Origin: Panulirus ornatus
Lineage: Eukaryota > Arthropoda > Malacostraca > Decapoda > Palinuridae
Assembly: GCF_036320965.1 (NCBI RefSeq)
Contig: NC_092225.1
Span: 3,270,459 to 3,334,458, forward strand
Length of the DNA stretch: 64,000 nucleotides
Direction of reading: 5' to 3'
Position numbers and translations under genes: made by a program. This document shows, piece by piece, positions 1 through 30,121 of this stretch. Under the pieces are notes generated by a model. The model ran no database searches. It saw only the letters and a program-made list of their open reading frames with translations, and was not told the DNA's origin. The stretch's first letter is position 1; the number at the start of each line of letters is the position of its first letter.

Positions 1-379
1 AGAAGCAGTTAATTCTCACATTTATAAAGAAATGAGGCTGTTTTTGAAATATAGCATTTCTCTTATCAAAAGTATGTCATCTTTGTCCCCTTCATTGCCA
101 TATATGTATGGACTTATCAAAACACATAAACAGAATTTTCCTGCAAAACCTATAGTGAGTTCAGTAGGCTCCATCACATAAATTGTCAAAAAGTTGAGTT
201 TCTTTATTAAGCCCTTTAGTGGGTAAGGTATCAAATTCTAATATCATGAACAATGAAGATTTAGTCAACAAGCTAAACAATATCAATGTTAATATTGATT
301 TCAAACTAGTTAGCTCTGATGTTTCCTCCCTTTTAATAAAGTTCCAGTTGATGACCTTTTAGAAAATCTATTTGATATC

Positions 380-946
380 TTGGATGATATTCATTTACCT
401 GTTTCAAAGTCTAATTTCATTGAACTGATAAAATTGTTTATAAAAGACTGTGTATTTCAATTTAATGTATATTATTATGCTGAAAAATTTGATATAGCAA
501 TGGGTAACCCTTTTTCACCTGTACTAAATATTCTTTATATGGAAATTTTTGAAACAAAAATACTAAAGGATATCTTACCTTCTAATGCAATTTGGTTTAG
601 GTATGTAGATGATGTTCTTTATGCTTGGCCAACAAATGAAAATTTACAAATATTTCTCCCCTTACTTAACAATTTATTACCTTCCATGAAATTCACTGAA
701 GAAAATGAAAATAATGGTATGTTTCCATTTTTAGATTGCATGATACATAGACAAGGAAACAATTTAAGTTTAGCATATACAGACAACCCACCAATGTATG
801 CTCAGATATCCATTATTACTCATCTCTACATGACAGAGTTAAATTATCATCATTTCAATCTACGTTCCTTAGGGCATTATGTATTTGCAGTCCAGAGTTT
901 ATTGATGATGAGTTTGAGAAGATATATTCTCTTGGATGTAACTTAA
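380..946 (+). pseudogene. PLE reverse transcriptase core (broken), copy A
   Basis: The 188-codon open stretch contains the palm of a Penelope-type RT. It has an AMGNPFSPVLN block (the GxxxSPxLx-like motif) and FRYVDDVLYAW, whose Asp pair would bind the catalytic metals. The segment KLFIKDCVFQF upstream and FPFLDCMIHR downstream match copy B closely. After LDCMIHRQGN a one-base loss changes frame, so the conserved KFKFSIYRKPT block seen in copy B is lost. The upstream fingers (PYMYGLIKTHK, around 100-130) lie in another frame. It is a decayed fragment of a self-mobilising gene and not a host gene. Confidence 0.8.
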
Positions 947-1129
947 AGTACCCTAGATCTTTCATTGATAAATCTCCTAAGTTAGCAAAGAAATCCTTTT
1001 ATAGACTTGAGCCCAAACCTCCCATTGACACGAAGAATCTTTTTGTTGTCCCTTTTTATAATAATTTCACTTTGCTTCACATTTTGCTTGAATCCTTAAA
1101 TGTAAATGTTGCCTTTAGCAACAATAATA

Positions 1130-1504
1130 CTATAGATAGTATCTTAATCAGGAATTCACTAGAAAATTCTCTTGGATGCATCTATAAAGTGCCTTGTGGA
1201 AATTTAAAAATTTTATGTTGGTGAGACTGGGAAGGATCTTTCTGTTAGACTTAAGCAACATAAATATAGTATAAGAACGGGACAAGAATCAAATGCCTTG
1301 TTTAATAATTTTAAGCACTGTGATCATTGTACTGACTGGAGCAACACCATCTCAGTTATTAACTCTAACTCTGTTACCAAGAGAAATATCATTGAATATT
1401 CTATTACTAAATACACAAAAAATCATAATCATAGTATGAGTGATGGTCTATACAAATTAGATAACTTTATTGTTGATAAGATTTGTAAGATGATAAGTTT
1501 ATGA
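1130..1504 (+). pseudogene. PLE GIY-YIG endonuclease remnant, copy A
   Basis: Translation gives SLGCIYKVPCGN and then, after a frameshift near 1200, the equivalents of FYVGQTGKDLSVRLKQHKYS in copy B. This is the GIY-YIG nuclease fold: GIY-like GCIY, YVG, and the Arg in VRLKQH. The C-terminal extension to the stop at 1504 remains open (68 codons). PLEs use this nuclease to nick the target. The frameshift makes it non-functional. Confidence 0.7.
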
Positions 1505-1690
1505 ACGCTCGTTGTATGTTTTGGACAATCACATGTTTACCAAATGGCGTCCGAGCTTCACCCCTTCAATGTATATCAGCTGACTGTTATGATTTTCTCT
1601 TGTGTCTCCCCTGATGATGTGATTATTACATGAAAGTGCACTTGGGAACTTTTCGTGCTTCATTTTCCCCTTGGACTCATAGGAATATCT
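1503..1690 (+). repeat. PLE pseudo-LTR between copies A and B
   Basis: About 188 bp of non-coding sequence repeated at 4041-4230 with roughly 85-90% identity by eye. It begins after the GIY-YIG stop and runs to GGACTCATAGGAATAT. Placed as both the 3' end of copy A and the 5' flank of copy B, it is the pLTR typical of tandem Penelope-like insertions. It holds a hammerhead-like motif. Confidence 0.75.
1607..1647 (+). ncRNA. hammerhead ribozyme-like motif (pLTR, copy A)
   Basis: Stem I TCCC (1607-1610) pairs with GGGA (1644-1647). The core CTGATGA is at 1611-1617 and GAAA at 1632-1635. Stem III is the self-complementary AGTGCACT (1635-1642), and the base before the predicted cut is T1643. Stem II is weak (GTG with CAT, one wobble) and has an unpaired T after the CTGATGA box. 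Hammerhead motifs with very short stem III are known from PLEs. Activity is not certain because stem II is non-canonical. Confidence 0.6.
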
Positions 1691-1722
1691 TCATCACGCG
1701 CAGAATTGTATTCTTTTCCAAC

Positions 1723-3864
1723 ATGGACTCCACACGGCTCTTTTACTACTTCTCTACAAGGTGTCCTGGACTTTCTCCTTTCGTTACTGCTTTCTCCAAA
1801 TCGCTAATCAAGGCTCACCAACTGAAGTTGCGTTTTGAATTCCTTAGGAAATGCCTTGATGAACAAGTAATGCCAAGATCTGTCCTACCTCAACGCTTGT
1901 TGCAGCTGTCTTTTCGACCAATTGAACAATATCAAAATATTATTTTAAAGAAAAACATTGACTTAAAGAAACTTGAAATGGAGGAGGCTTTTCGTATTTC
2001 TTGAGAGAAAAAACGTGCCTTTCAAATGGCAATACCCACACATTGGAAGAACCGGATGTTGGACTATTGCAATGATGAATTAAGAAACGAGCGCAATAGG
2101 CTACAATTGTCACTAAATCGGAAGTTGGAACATCTTATTGAAAACAGCGACTGGATGACCAAGAACACAAACCCATCTTTTGTGGTAAACCTGTCTAATA
2201 AACAACTAGATAAAGATTCCTTGTGTGCAATATTGTATGGTTTAAGTTTTGTGTGCTCTATCAGAGAAGCCAGCTGTGTCGATGTCAGAAATTCTTTTTG
2301 TAATTTAGAAAAATACAGTAATTTAAGTAATGATGATATTTTTATCTGTAAGGGTTTAGTGTATGCCTGTTTATCAAAAACAGTGGAAGCTAATTGCTCT
2401 AAAAGATTCATAGACAATTATATACATATTACTAAAGTAGGTAAGGCTAACACTGTTGTGATTTTAGACAAGAGTAACTATTTATCTAAAATGAATGATC
2501 TTCTAAATGATAAAAAACATATTCTAAACTTAGTAAAATTCCCTTAGAAGCAGTTAATTCTCACTTCAATAAAGAAATAAAGTTGTTGTTGATATGTAAC
2601 ATTTCTCTTATCAAACGTTTGCCATCTTTGTCCCCTTCATTGCCATATATGTATGGACTTATCAAAATACATAAACAGAATTTTCCAGCTAGACCTATCG
2701 TGAGTTCAGTAGGCTCGATCACATATAGATTCTAAAAACGATTACTTTCTTTATTAAGCCCTTTAGTGGGTAAGGTATCAAATTCTAACACCATGAACAA
2801 TGTATATTTAGTCAACAAGCTAAACAATATCAATGTTAATTTTGATTTCAAACTCGTTAGCTTTGATGTTTCCTCACTTTTCACTAAAGTTCCAGTTGAC
2901 GAGCTTTTATAATATTTATTTGATGTCATGGATGATATTCATTTGCCTGTTTCAAAGTCTAATTTCATTGAACTTATAGAATTGTATGTCAAAGACTGTG
3001 TATTTCAATTTGAAGGAGATCATTATGCTCAAAAATTTGGTATGGCAATGGGTAACCCTCTTTCATCTGTACTAAATGATCTTTATATGGAGTTTTTTCA
3101 AACAATATTACTAAAGGATATCTTACCTTCTAATGCAATTTGGTTTAGGTATATAGATGATGTTCTTTGTGTTTGGCAAACAAATGAAAATTTTCAAATA
3201 TTTCTCCCCTTACTTAATAATTCCATCATATTTACTGTAGAAAATGAAAATGATGGTATGTTACCATTTTTAGATTGCATGATCCATAGACGAGGAAACA
3301 AGTTTAAGTTTAGTATATACAGAAAACCCACCAATGTATGCTCATATATCCATTATTACTCATCTCATAAAGACAGTTAAATTATCATCAATTCAATCTA
3401 TGTTCCTTAGGGCATTACTTATTTGCAGTCCAGAGTTTAATGATGATGAGTTTGAGAAGATACATTCAATTGGATCTAAGTTAAAGTACCCTATATCTTT
3501 CACTGATAAATCCCTTAAGTTAGCAAAGAAATCATTTTTTAGTGTTGAGACTAAACCTCCCATTGACTCCAAGAATCTTTTAGTTCTCCCTTTTGATAAT
3601 AGTTTTACTTTACTTCCCTTGTTGCTTAAATCCTTTAATGTAAATGTTGCCTTTGGCAACAATAAAACTATAAAGAATATCTTAATCACGAATTCACCAG
3701 AAAATTCTCTTGGAATCATCTATAAAGTGTCTTGTGGAAACTGTGATAAATTTTATGTTGGTCAGACTGGAAAGGATCTTTCTGTTAGACTTAAGCAACA
3801 TAAATATAGCATGAGAACGGGACAAGAATCAAATGCCTTCTTTAATCATTTCAAAAAACTGTGA
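1723..3864 (+). pseudogene. PLE RT/GIY-YIG polyprotein (broken), copy B
   Basis: The likely original start is the ATG at 1723 (context CAACATGG); an upstream in-frame ATG at 1630 falls inside the ribozyme motif and is absent from copy B's own 3' repeat. Reading continues to a TGA at 2002-2004 and again to a TAG at 2545-2547. It then needs the next frame for the RT fingers, passes stops near 2734 and 2909, and is open from 2928 to 3380 across AMGNPLSSVLN and YIDD. A further shift opens 3334-3864 with the GIY-YIG domain (GIIYKVSCGNCDKFYVGQTG and VRLKQH). At least two frameshifts and several stops make it a pseudogene. Confidence 0.8.
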
Positions 3865-4040
3865 TCATTGTATTGGCTGGCGGAACGTCATCGCAATTAT
3901 CAACTCTAACTCCATTACCAAGTGAAATATCAATGAATCTTCTGTTATAAAATAAACAAAGAATTATAATCTTAATATTAGTGATGGTCTATGCAAATTA
4001 CATAACTTTACTGTTGATAAGTGTGTAAAATGATAAGTTT

Positions 4041-4230
4041 ATGAACGTTCGTTGTATGTTTTGGACAATCACATGCTTACCAAACGGCGTCCTAGCTTTG
4101 TCTCTTCGATGTATATCAACTGACTGTTATATTTCTCTCTCGTGTCTCCCCTGATGATGTGATTATTACACGAAAGTGCACTAGGGAACTTTTCGTGTTT
4201 CATTTTCCCCGTGGACTGATAAGAATATTT
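4041..4230 (+). repeat. PLE pseudo-LTR, 3' copy
   Basis: Second copy of the repeat at 1503-1690. It differs by scattered substitutions and small indels and retains the hammerhead-like core. It ends at GATAAGAATAT before a T-rich run. Confidence 0.75.
4147..4187 (+). ncRNA. hammerhead ribozyme-like motif (3' pLTR)
   Basis: Same layout as at 1607. TCCC (4147-4150) pairs with GGGA (4184-4187). CTGATGA is at 4151-4157, GAAA at 4172-4175, stem III AGTGCACT at 4175-4182, and A4183 is at the cleavage position (any base but G is allowed there). Here stem II is GTG/CAC, fully paired but only 3 bp, with an unpaired T before it. The T-to-A change at the cleavage site and the restored C-G pair keep the fold plausible. 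Confidence 0.62.
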
Positions 4231-4251
4231 TTTTTTTATTTTTTGTTTTTT

Positions 4252-4416
4252 CATTTTACTTTGTCGCTGTCTCCCGCGTTAGCGAGGTTGCATAAGGAAA
4301 CAGACTAAAGAATGGCCCAAACCACCCACATATACATAATTATACATACACGCTCACACATGTAAATATACATACCCATACATCTCAACGTATACATGTA
4401 TATACACACAAAGACA
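4252..4416 (-). mobile_element. RTE-TA 3' terminal fragment
   Basis: Reverse complement of the RTE-TA 3' end: GCTACCTCGCTAACGCGGGA-like block, then the TATGTGTAC-rich part of the long 3'UTR. It ends in a short (TA)n at 4417-4436. There is no coding sequence. It abuts the PLE 3' end. Confidence 0.7.
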
Positions 4417-4436
4417 TATATATATATATATATATA

Positions 4437-9101
<4,665 letters not shown>

Positions 9102-9191
<90 letters not shown>
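9102..9191. repeat. (TA)n microsatellite
   Basis: TA tract with two interruptions between two copies of the short element. Confidence 0.95.
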
Positions 9192-16400
<7,209 letters not shown>

Positions 16401-16500
16401 NNNNNNNNNNNNNNNNNNNNNNNNNNNNNNNNNNNNNNNNNNNNNNNNNNNNNNNNNNNNNNNNNNNNNNNNNNNNNNNNNNNNNNNNNNNNNNNNNNNN
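16401..16500. other. assembly gap (100 N)
   Basis: Exactly 100 Ns, a conventional placeholder for unknown length. It separates the RTE-TA coding region from a (TA)n tract, so the join across it is not reliable. Confidence 0.99.
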
Positions 16501-19268
<2,768 letters not shown>

Positions 19269-19282
19269 TGGCTGTTGGAGGT

Positions 19283-21120
19283 TTATATGTGATAATTATT
19301 ATTTTTTATTTATTTATTTTGCCTTGTCGCTGTCTCCCGCGTTAGCAAGGTATCGCAAGGAAACAGACGAAAGAATGGCCCATCCCGCCCACATACACAT
19401 GTATAAACATACACGTCCACACACGCAAATATACATACCTATATATCTCAATGTATACTTATATATACACACACAGACATATACATATATATACATGTAC
19501 ATAATTCATACTGTCTGCCTTTATTTGTTCCCATCGCCACCTTGCCACACATGGAATAACAGCCCCCTCCCCCCTCATGTGTGCGAGGTAGCACTAGGAA
19601 AAGACACCAAAGGCCTCATTCGTTCACACTCAGTCTATAGCTGTCATGTAATAAGGCACCGAAACCACAGCTCCCTTTCCACATCCAGACCCCACACAAT
19701 TTTCCATGGTTTACCCCAGACGCTTCACATGCCCTGGTTCAATCCATTGAGAGGACGTCGACCCCGGTATACCACATCGTTCCAATTCACTCTATTCCTT
19801 GCACGCCTTTTCACCCTCCTGCATATTGAGGCCCCGATCACTCAAAATCTTTTTCACCGCATCTTTCTACCTCCAATTTGGTCTCCCACTTCTCCTCGTT
19901 CCCTCAACCTCCGACACTTATATCCTCTTGGTCAATCTTTCCTCACTCATTCTCTCCATGTGACCAAACCATTTCAAAACACCCTCTTCTGCTCTCTCAA
20001 CCACGCTCTTTTTATTTCCACACATCTCTCTTACAATTACATTACTTACTCGATCAAACCACCTCACACCACATATTGTCCTCAAACATCTCATTTCCAG
20101 CGCATCCACCCTCCTGCGCACAACTCTATCCATAGCCCACGCCTGGCAACCATACAACATTGTTGGAACCACTATTCCTTCAAACATAGCAATTTTTGCT
20201 TTCCGAGATAATATTCTCGACTACCAAACATTCTTCAAGGCTCCCAAAATTATCGCCCCCTCCCCCACCCTATGATTCACTTCCGCTTCCATGGTTCCAT
20301 CCGCTGCCAGATCCACTCCCAGATATCTAAAACACTTTACTTCCTCCAGTTTTTCTCCATTCAAACTTACCTCCCAAATGACTTGACCCTCAACCCTACT
20401 GTTCCTAATAACCTTGCTCTTATTCACATTTACTCTTAACTTTCTTCTTTCACACACTTTACCAAACTCAGTCACCAGCTTCTGCAATTTCTTACATGAA
20501 TCAGCCACCAGCGCTGTATCATCAGCGAACAACAACTGACTCACTTCCCAAGCTCTCTCATCCACAACAGACTGCATACTTGCCCCTCTTTCCAAATCTC
20601 TTGCATTCACCTCCCTAACAACCCCATCCATAAACAAATTAAACAACCATGGAGACATCACACACCCCTGCCGCAAACCTACATTCACTAAGAACGCACT
20701 TTATTTACCTCCTTCCAAAACATCTTTTTATTCTCCCTGAAATTTAATGATACTCTCTCACCCCAACTCTCAATTGCCATCTCTTTCACCTCTTGCACCT
20801 TTCTCTTCACCTCCTGCCTCTTTCTTTTATACCTCTCCCACTCATTTGCATTTTTCCCCTGCAAAAATCGTCCAAATGGCTCTCTCTTCCCTTTCATTAA
20901 TAATCTTACGTCTTCATCCCACCACTCACTACCTTTTCTAATCAACCCACCTCCCACGCTTCTCATGCCACAAGCATCTTTTGCGCAAGCGATCACTGCT
21001 TCCCTAAATACATCCCATTCCTCCCCATCTCCCCTTACCTCCTTTGTTCTCACCTTTTTCCATTCTCTACTCAGTCTCTCCTGGTACTTCCTCACACAAG
21101 TCTCCTTCCCAAGCTCACTT
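19283..21120 (-). mobile_element. RTE-TA, long 3'UTR, internal deletion and 5' inversion (main part)
   Basis: Begins with an AT-rich (AAAT)n-type tail and GCCTTGTCGCTGTCTCCCGC. It has the full long 3'UTR and C-terminal domain, and the RT back to motif B ([20 protein letters not shown]). At 20694 it jumps to the linker (KEVNKVR), deleting ~780 bp including motif A. It continues to the AAGTGAGCTTGG region of the linker at 21120. From 21121 the sequence flips to the plus strand (next feature). [11 protein letters not shown] marks the old lineage. Confidence 0.82.

Positions 21121-25323
<4,203 letters not shown>

Positions 25324-25381
<58 letters not shown>
25324..25381. repeat. (TA)n microsatellite
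   Basis: About 58 bp TA between a truncated RTE-TA and an inverted short element. Confidence 0.95.
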
Positions 25382-25384
<3 letters not shown>

Positions 25385-25570
25385 TTTTTCTTTCACACTA
25401 TTCGCCATTCTCCGCATTAGCGAGGTAGCGTTAAGAATAGAGGACTGGCACTTTGAGGGAATATCCTCACCTGGCCCCCTTCTCTGTTCCTTCTTTTGGA
25501 AAATCAAAAGAAAAAAAATGGGAGGGGAGTATTTCCAGACCCCCCGTTCCCTTCCCTTTTAGTCGCCTTC
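25382..25570 (-). mobile_element. short non-autonomous element lacking its 5' head end
   Basis: Minus-strand tail (CACTATTCGCCATTCTCCGC), middle and part of the head; it ends at AGTCGCCTTC where (TA)n replaces the remaining ~55 bp of the head. Confidence 0.78.

Positions 25571-25656
<86 letters not shown>
25571..25656. repeat. (TA)n microsatellite
   Basis: About 86 bp TA; right limit of the first RTE-TA patchwork. Confidence 0.95.
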
Positions 25657-25660
<4 letters not shown>

Positions 25661-25738
25661 CATAGATAGTGGAGAGACATATATTTACTTACTGGGTCAA
25701 TACAGACAGTAAGGTGACTGATGTACGAGTCATTGTGT

Positions 25739-26640
25739 GTGTTTGGTTGTGGTGGTGGTGGTGGTGATGGGAGTGGCCATGGTGATGGTGGCTCTAGGGA
25801 TGAGAGTGAAGTTGGTGGGTGTGGTTATGTTGGTGGGTGTCGTCATAGTGGTAGTGGATGTAGTCCCCGTTGTGGTGGGTATAGTCATGGTGGTCGGTGC
25901 ATGTTTGTGGTTGTAGTCATGGTAGTGGTGGATGTGGTCATGGTGGTTGTGGTTGTAGTCACGGTGGTGTTGGTGATGGGTGTAGTCATGGTGAAAAGTG
26001 TATTGATTTTGGTAGGTGTAGTCATGGTGAAAAGTGTATTGATTTTGGTAGGTGTAGTCATGGTGGTTGTGGTTGTAGTCATGGTGGTGGTGGATGTGAT
26101 CATGGTGGCCGTACATGTAGTCACGGTGGTGTTGGTGATGGGTGCAGTCATTGTGGTGGATGTAGTGGGTGTAAACATATTGGCAGTAGTGGAAGGTGTA
26201 ATCGCGGTGAACGGTTGTGGTGGTGGTGGTTGTGGTAATGGCGGTAGTGGCTGCGTTCAATGAGGTGATGGTGATGGGTGTTGTCAAGGTTGTGGTGGTT
26301 GTAGTCACTGCAGTGATGATGATGGGTGCAGTCAAGGTTGTAGTGGTTGTAGGCATTTTTGCAATGGTGATGGTTGTAGTTACGGTGATGATAGTAGTAC
26401 ATGTAGTCACGGAGGTGATGGTAGTGGTAGCAGTGGTGGATGTAGTCAAGGCGGTGGTTATGGTGGTGGTAGTGGTAGTTTGTTTGTTCACAGTAGTTAC
26501 GGTGGTTGGTGTGGTTACGGTGGTGGTTGGTGGTTACGGTGGTGGTTGGTGGTTACGGTGGTGGTTGGTGTTTTAACGGTTGTGGTGGTGATGAGTATAG
26601 TCGAGGTGGAAGTATTGGTGTGGATGGTCACAATAATTGC
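25739..26640. repeat. GGT/GTA-rich imperfect satellite
   Basis: About 900 bp built from variants of GGTGGTTGTAGTCATGGTGG and GGTGATGGGTG. It includes two exact 36-bp tandem units starting GTGTAGTCATGGTGAAAAGT near 25980 and 26016. Strong strand asymmetry (G/T rich on plus, C/A on minus) opens long ORFs in several frames (Val-, Gly/His- or Thr-rich), which I treat as by-products. Confidence 0.85.
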
Positions 26641-29600
26641 GGTACGTAGGAAGGACAGATACCCTGGATTATATATGGATGCCACGGTGTATTATTCTTG
26701 CCTCACTCCACCGGGGCAGTGAGGTGTGGCTATGAAGACCAGGAAAGCTTCGGAATCAGTGCACATCCTCTTGAAACCAATCATCAACACGAGGTCAGGC
26801 AGCACGTTGTGCCTGACTGGAGGGTTGCGGAAAAGAGGACTCATAATAACTCAGCCCTATTTCCTGAGTCGCGAGAATTATATGAATAGCAAGTAGTCTT
26901 GCTGTGTCGATTAGTCTTATGAGGAAGATTGTAAGGTCGAAACATAAGGTCAAGAATAGATTCCCAGTTACCCTTGCGTTTCCTTTGCTGCTGTACTTAC
27001 TTTCTCATCTGTCCTATGAATCGTATTATGGGTTAATGCACTATCGGGGCATTATAACACTAATTTCTTTCTATATCATAAATTTCTTCACTCATAGTTT
27101 GATTGCTTTTGTTTTGATGCTTGTTACCTGGTGGTGCAAAGCGTCCTAAAAACCTTTTCCCTTCTCCTGGGTCCCAATCCACTTTTATTTCTGCTCGGAA
27201 TCTTTGCAGAGTTGTCCCCTTAAGCATGATTTCCTCTCTGATCGCTTCACTGTAATGGCTGGTGATGGCGCTACTTTTCCTCTTATTCCAACGGCAGCGG
27301 AGTTCCTCAGGGTACTATCCAAATTCCTCCTTCTCTCTTCTTCCTGTACATGGTCTTTCCTCGTTTTCTTTCAATATAATTCTATTCATTCATGCTCATG
27401 ATTCCACTTTACATACCATTTCATTATCCCGCCTCTCCTCTCCTTTCGTTCTCTTTATTTCCTCTCTCAGTTCAGACCTGTGCAGCGTTACCATAAGAGG
27501 AAACAGTAACTTAGCCTAATAGTGCTCATATCTTTTCAGACGCATCCACATCACCATGTTACCTTTTAAATCGAAAATAGTTTACATTGTATTTGATACT
27601 TTTGTGATGATTGTTTTTTTTCTTCATTGACCTCAGAGACGCTTATTAGGTCTCACTTTGAGGACATCATAAAATCTAAGAATTTACTACCTCTTACTGG
27701 GTCTCAGACCATTTGATTTAAAAAGACGATTTCATCTAAACCACTTGGGTTCTTATCTTCAGGGTCAGTTGTCAAGAGATCCCAGCTAATTCTGGGTTTG
27801 CTGAAATATGCAATTATCATTGCTTCACTGTTACTATTTAAATACATGATTTCCTCACATAAGATGATATCGTTCTCTACATATTGTTTGGGGTCTGTCT
27901 TATCGATAATTTCGATGTATAACGAGTAGTTCATCGACCTCAACTTTACGAACCATGGTTACATTTAGTGTATGAAACCTCCACCTCCATCGATAAACCA
28001 ATCTTTATTGAACACATAATATCCCTATACTGCTAACCTGGTAATATGTGATGGATTATAGAGCTTATCAAGGTTTCTAATACTGCTACGATATCCAGCT
28101 CTGCCAATGGTGCATTATTTGTTCATCACGTATTAGGCTGACATTTCTGGCGTTGGTATGAAAGATGTAAACATTCCTCTTGGAAAAGAAAGATGTTTGA
28201 GTCCCAGTTGTCTGTGGTCAGACTTTAGGGCTCAGATCCATTATTTTCAGGTCGTCTGGGGCAATGCCTGGCCCAACAAATCATAGTGCCTGACACTTGA
28301 TGCGTCTGACAGGTGACTACCTGAGATTATATGACCTGTTCTTAATGCCACCTGGCCGAAGAGTCGTGTCTTTGGCGTAGACAAGCTCTTCTCAAAATCA
28401 GAATGATCCCAAAAACTTATGTATTCAACCTCCTCAGACCTACGAGTACTTTATACTCCGCAATATATCTATAACATTCTACTTAGAAATACAGATCATA
28501 CATCATGCCTAAAAAGTAGAACCATATCCACAAGTACTCTGCTGCTTTCCTTGAACCTTTTTACTATAAGCCATATACTTTCTGATCTCGCGAGCAACGT
28601 TTTAGTTTCCATTGTGAGTAATAACTGCGCTGTGAGCTGAAATGCCCATATGTCTAGTATTTTCTGTTATGTCTTCCATCTGAAAGCCTTGATAACACAG
28701 CATTCACCCTAATTCTATTTTACCACAAGACTCAGTACTTACTTGTCTAGCTAACGGGAGTCTGACAAGGGAAAGGCTCGGGTCATCTTCCATGTCCTTC
28801 ATCACCCTAAACTTCTTGTTAGTCTCTTATGTTTCTTCCTACTACCTACCTTTGGCCTCATAGCATCCCTGACAACTTAGAAATTGATGTTGTTTTCACC
28901 TTAACCATTCTAGTTTCTAGATTACGTATTTTAGAAGTAATACTCTTTCCATGTTCATGACATTTAGACCAATGCAACGAGGTTTTGTACCCCGCATACT
29001 GGCAACAACTGGCAACACTTTCAGTAGCTACCTTTTTTATTACTGATTTCTCTTTACAACCTGCTGTATAGATCACAAGAATACAAATAAATGTATTTAC
29101 CTTCATCTCTTACAAAAGACTGCAGTTCATTTCCGATTACGCTGTGGGCGATCAAAGTGAGCAGAGTAAGGCAGCCGGCGGAAAATATCCTGACCTTAGT
29201 AGGTGTGGTCATGATGGCGGAGGTGATGGTTCTGGTGACGGTGGTGGTGGTGGTGAAGAGCGTCTTGACGTTAGTGATGATGAAGAATAAATTACAAGAA
29301 AATTTACTAAAACGTGTAATTACTTTTCTCTCAGAATTACATTTACGAAATTTTACAGAAATACTATAGAAATAGTTAAGCTTCAGCGTCTTTTGATAAA
29401 TCATAATACATTATAAACGATTCCTCAAAATAAATCTCAAATATTAAAGTGGTCTTTATGTTCGCTGCATTGGAATCCTACAACTCTGCTTGATGTAAAG
29501 GATGTTACGTAAAGTTTGGTCTCATTAGAACGTAGAACCGTGACCTAATCTGACAGAGAGCAGGATATAAACAACAACAGATAAAATCTAAACCTATTCT

Positions 29601-29890
29601 CACCATAATCAAATGCAATAAACAATAACAATGTGCTCCTCCAGTACGACATTACGATCTTTGAGCAGGACAAAGGTACAACACTAAATGGATCCAAATA
29701 ACAGCCAACCACACAACAATGTTCGGTGTACATAATTTGTATAAAATAGGAAGCAGCAGCATTTCCTACCTCCTTGGCAGATATTTCCTTTGACGTCACT
29801 TCATCTACTTATCCAGCCAAGAACCTAACTACTTATAATCTTCTCTTTCACCACTTAGCCAAGACCATATACAGAAACTCAAGACTGACA
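26641..29890. other. no recognisable gene; mostly single-copy-looking sequence
   Basis: About 3.2 kb of mixed composition without (TA)n or RTE-TA. The longest open frames are around 80-116 codons and none resembles a known family. One short satellite fragment lies at 29198-29290. I see no tRNA, rRNA or convincing exon chain. Confidence 0.5.
29198..29290 (+). repeat. dispersed fragment of the GGT/GTA satellite
   Basis: TAGTAGGTGTGGTCATGATG followed by a GGTGGTGGTGGTGAAGAGCG block resembles the 36-bp units at 25980-26050 (same GTAGGTGTxGTCATG and GTGAAxAGxGT order), 3 kb from the main satellite. Confidence 0.5.
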
Positions 29891-30121
29891 ATAGCTAGCC
29901 TATATTGATAGTTCTCGCGACTCTGCCACTGCAAGGGCAGGCAGTGCTGTCATTCTGATCCAGCCAAATGGTAATAGATTGGAGAAAAATGTTAAAATAA
30001 ACAACTGGGTATCTACTCTACAAACTGTATTGTCCGTCATACTTACCGCTCTTGAGCATGTAGAAATCACTGCCACAGACAGTTTCATTATCCCTGATTC
30101 TTTATCTTCACTTGTTAAGGG
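29891..30121 (-). other. minus-strand arm next to a perfect hairpin, possible inverted retroelement piece
   Basis: The minus strand is open for 103 codons from 30211 to 29900. Its first 37 bases (30114-30078) are identical to the start of the plus-strand RNase H relic at 30122, after which the two arms diverge. It could be an inverted part of the same non-LTR element; the protein (e.g. WIRMTALPALAVAESREL) only faintly recalls an RNase H end, so identity is unproven. Confidence 0.35.

Larger units (their letters stand above)
1..1690 (+). mobile_element. Penelope-like element, copy A, cut by the window edge
   Basis: This is a Penelope-like retroelement (PLE) whose 5' part lies before the window. 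Positions 1-1690 match 2546-4230 nearly throughout, so copies A and B are arranged head to tail with a period of about 2.54 kb. Copy A keeps an RT core with YVDD, the remains of a GIY-YIG domain, and a 3' non-coding repeat carrying a hammerhead-like motif. Single-base changes break the frame after the RT, for example one base lost around 760 relative to copy B, so it is dead. The RT plus C-terminal GIY-YIG order is diagnostic of endonuclease-bearing PLEs. Confidence 0.85.
1691..4230 (+). mobile_element. Penelope-like element, copy B, near full length
   Basis: A whole PLE unit flanked by two pLTRs (1503-1690 and 4041-4230). From 5' to 3' it has an N-terminal region, RT fingers (PYMYGLIKIHK, RPIVSS), palm (AMGNPLSSVLN, RYIDDVLCVW), a KFKFSIYRKPT block, and a C-terminal GIY-YIG nuclease. 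The coding region is broken by several stops and frameshifts. Directly after its 3' end at 4230 a T-rich run and an inverted RTE-TA 3' fragment begin. Confidence 0.85.

Noticed and set aside
25721..26576. Val-, Gly/His- and Thr-rich ORFs in the GGT-rich region (possible glycine-rich or silk-like protein)
   Set aside because: All three frames on both strands are equally open because of the satellite composition; no signal peptide, no splice context, and the unit is not conserved as codons.
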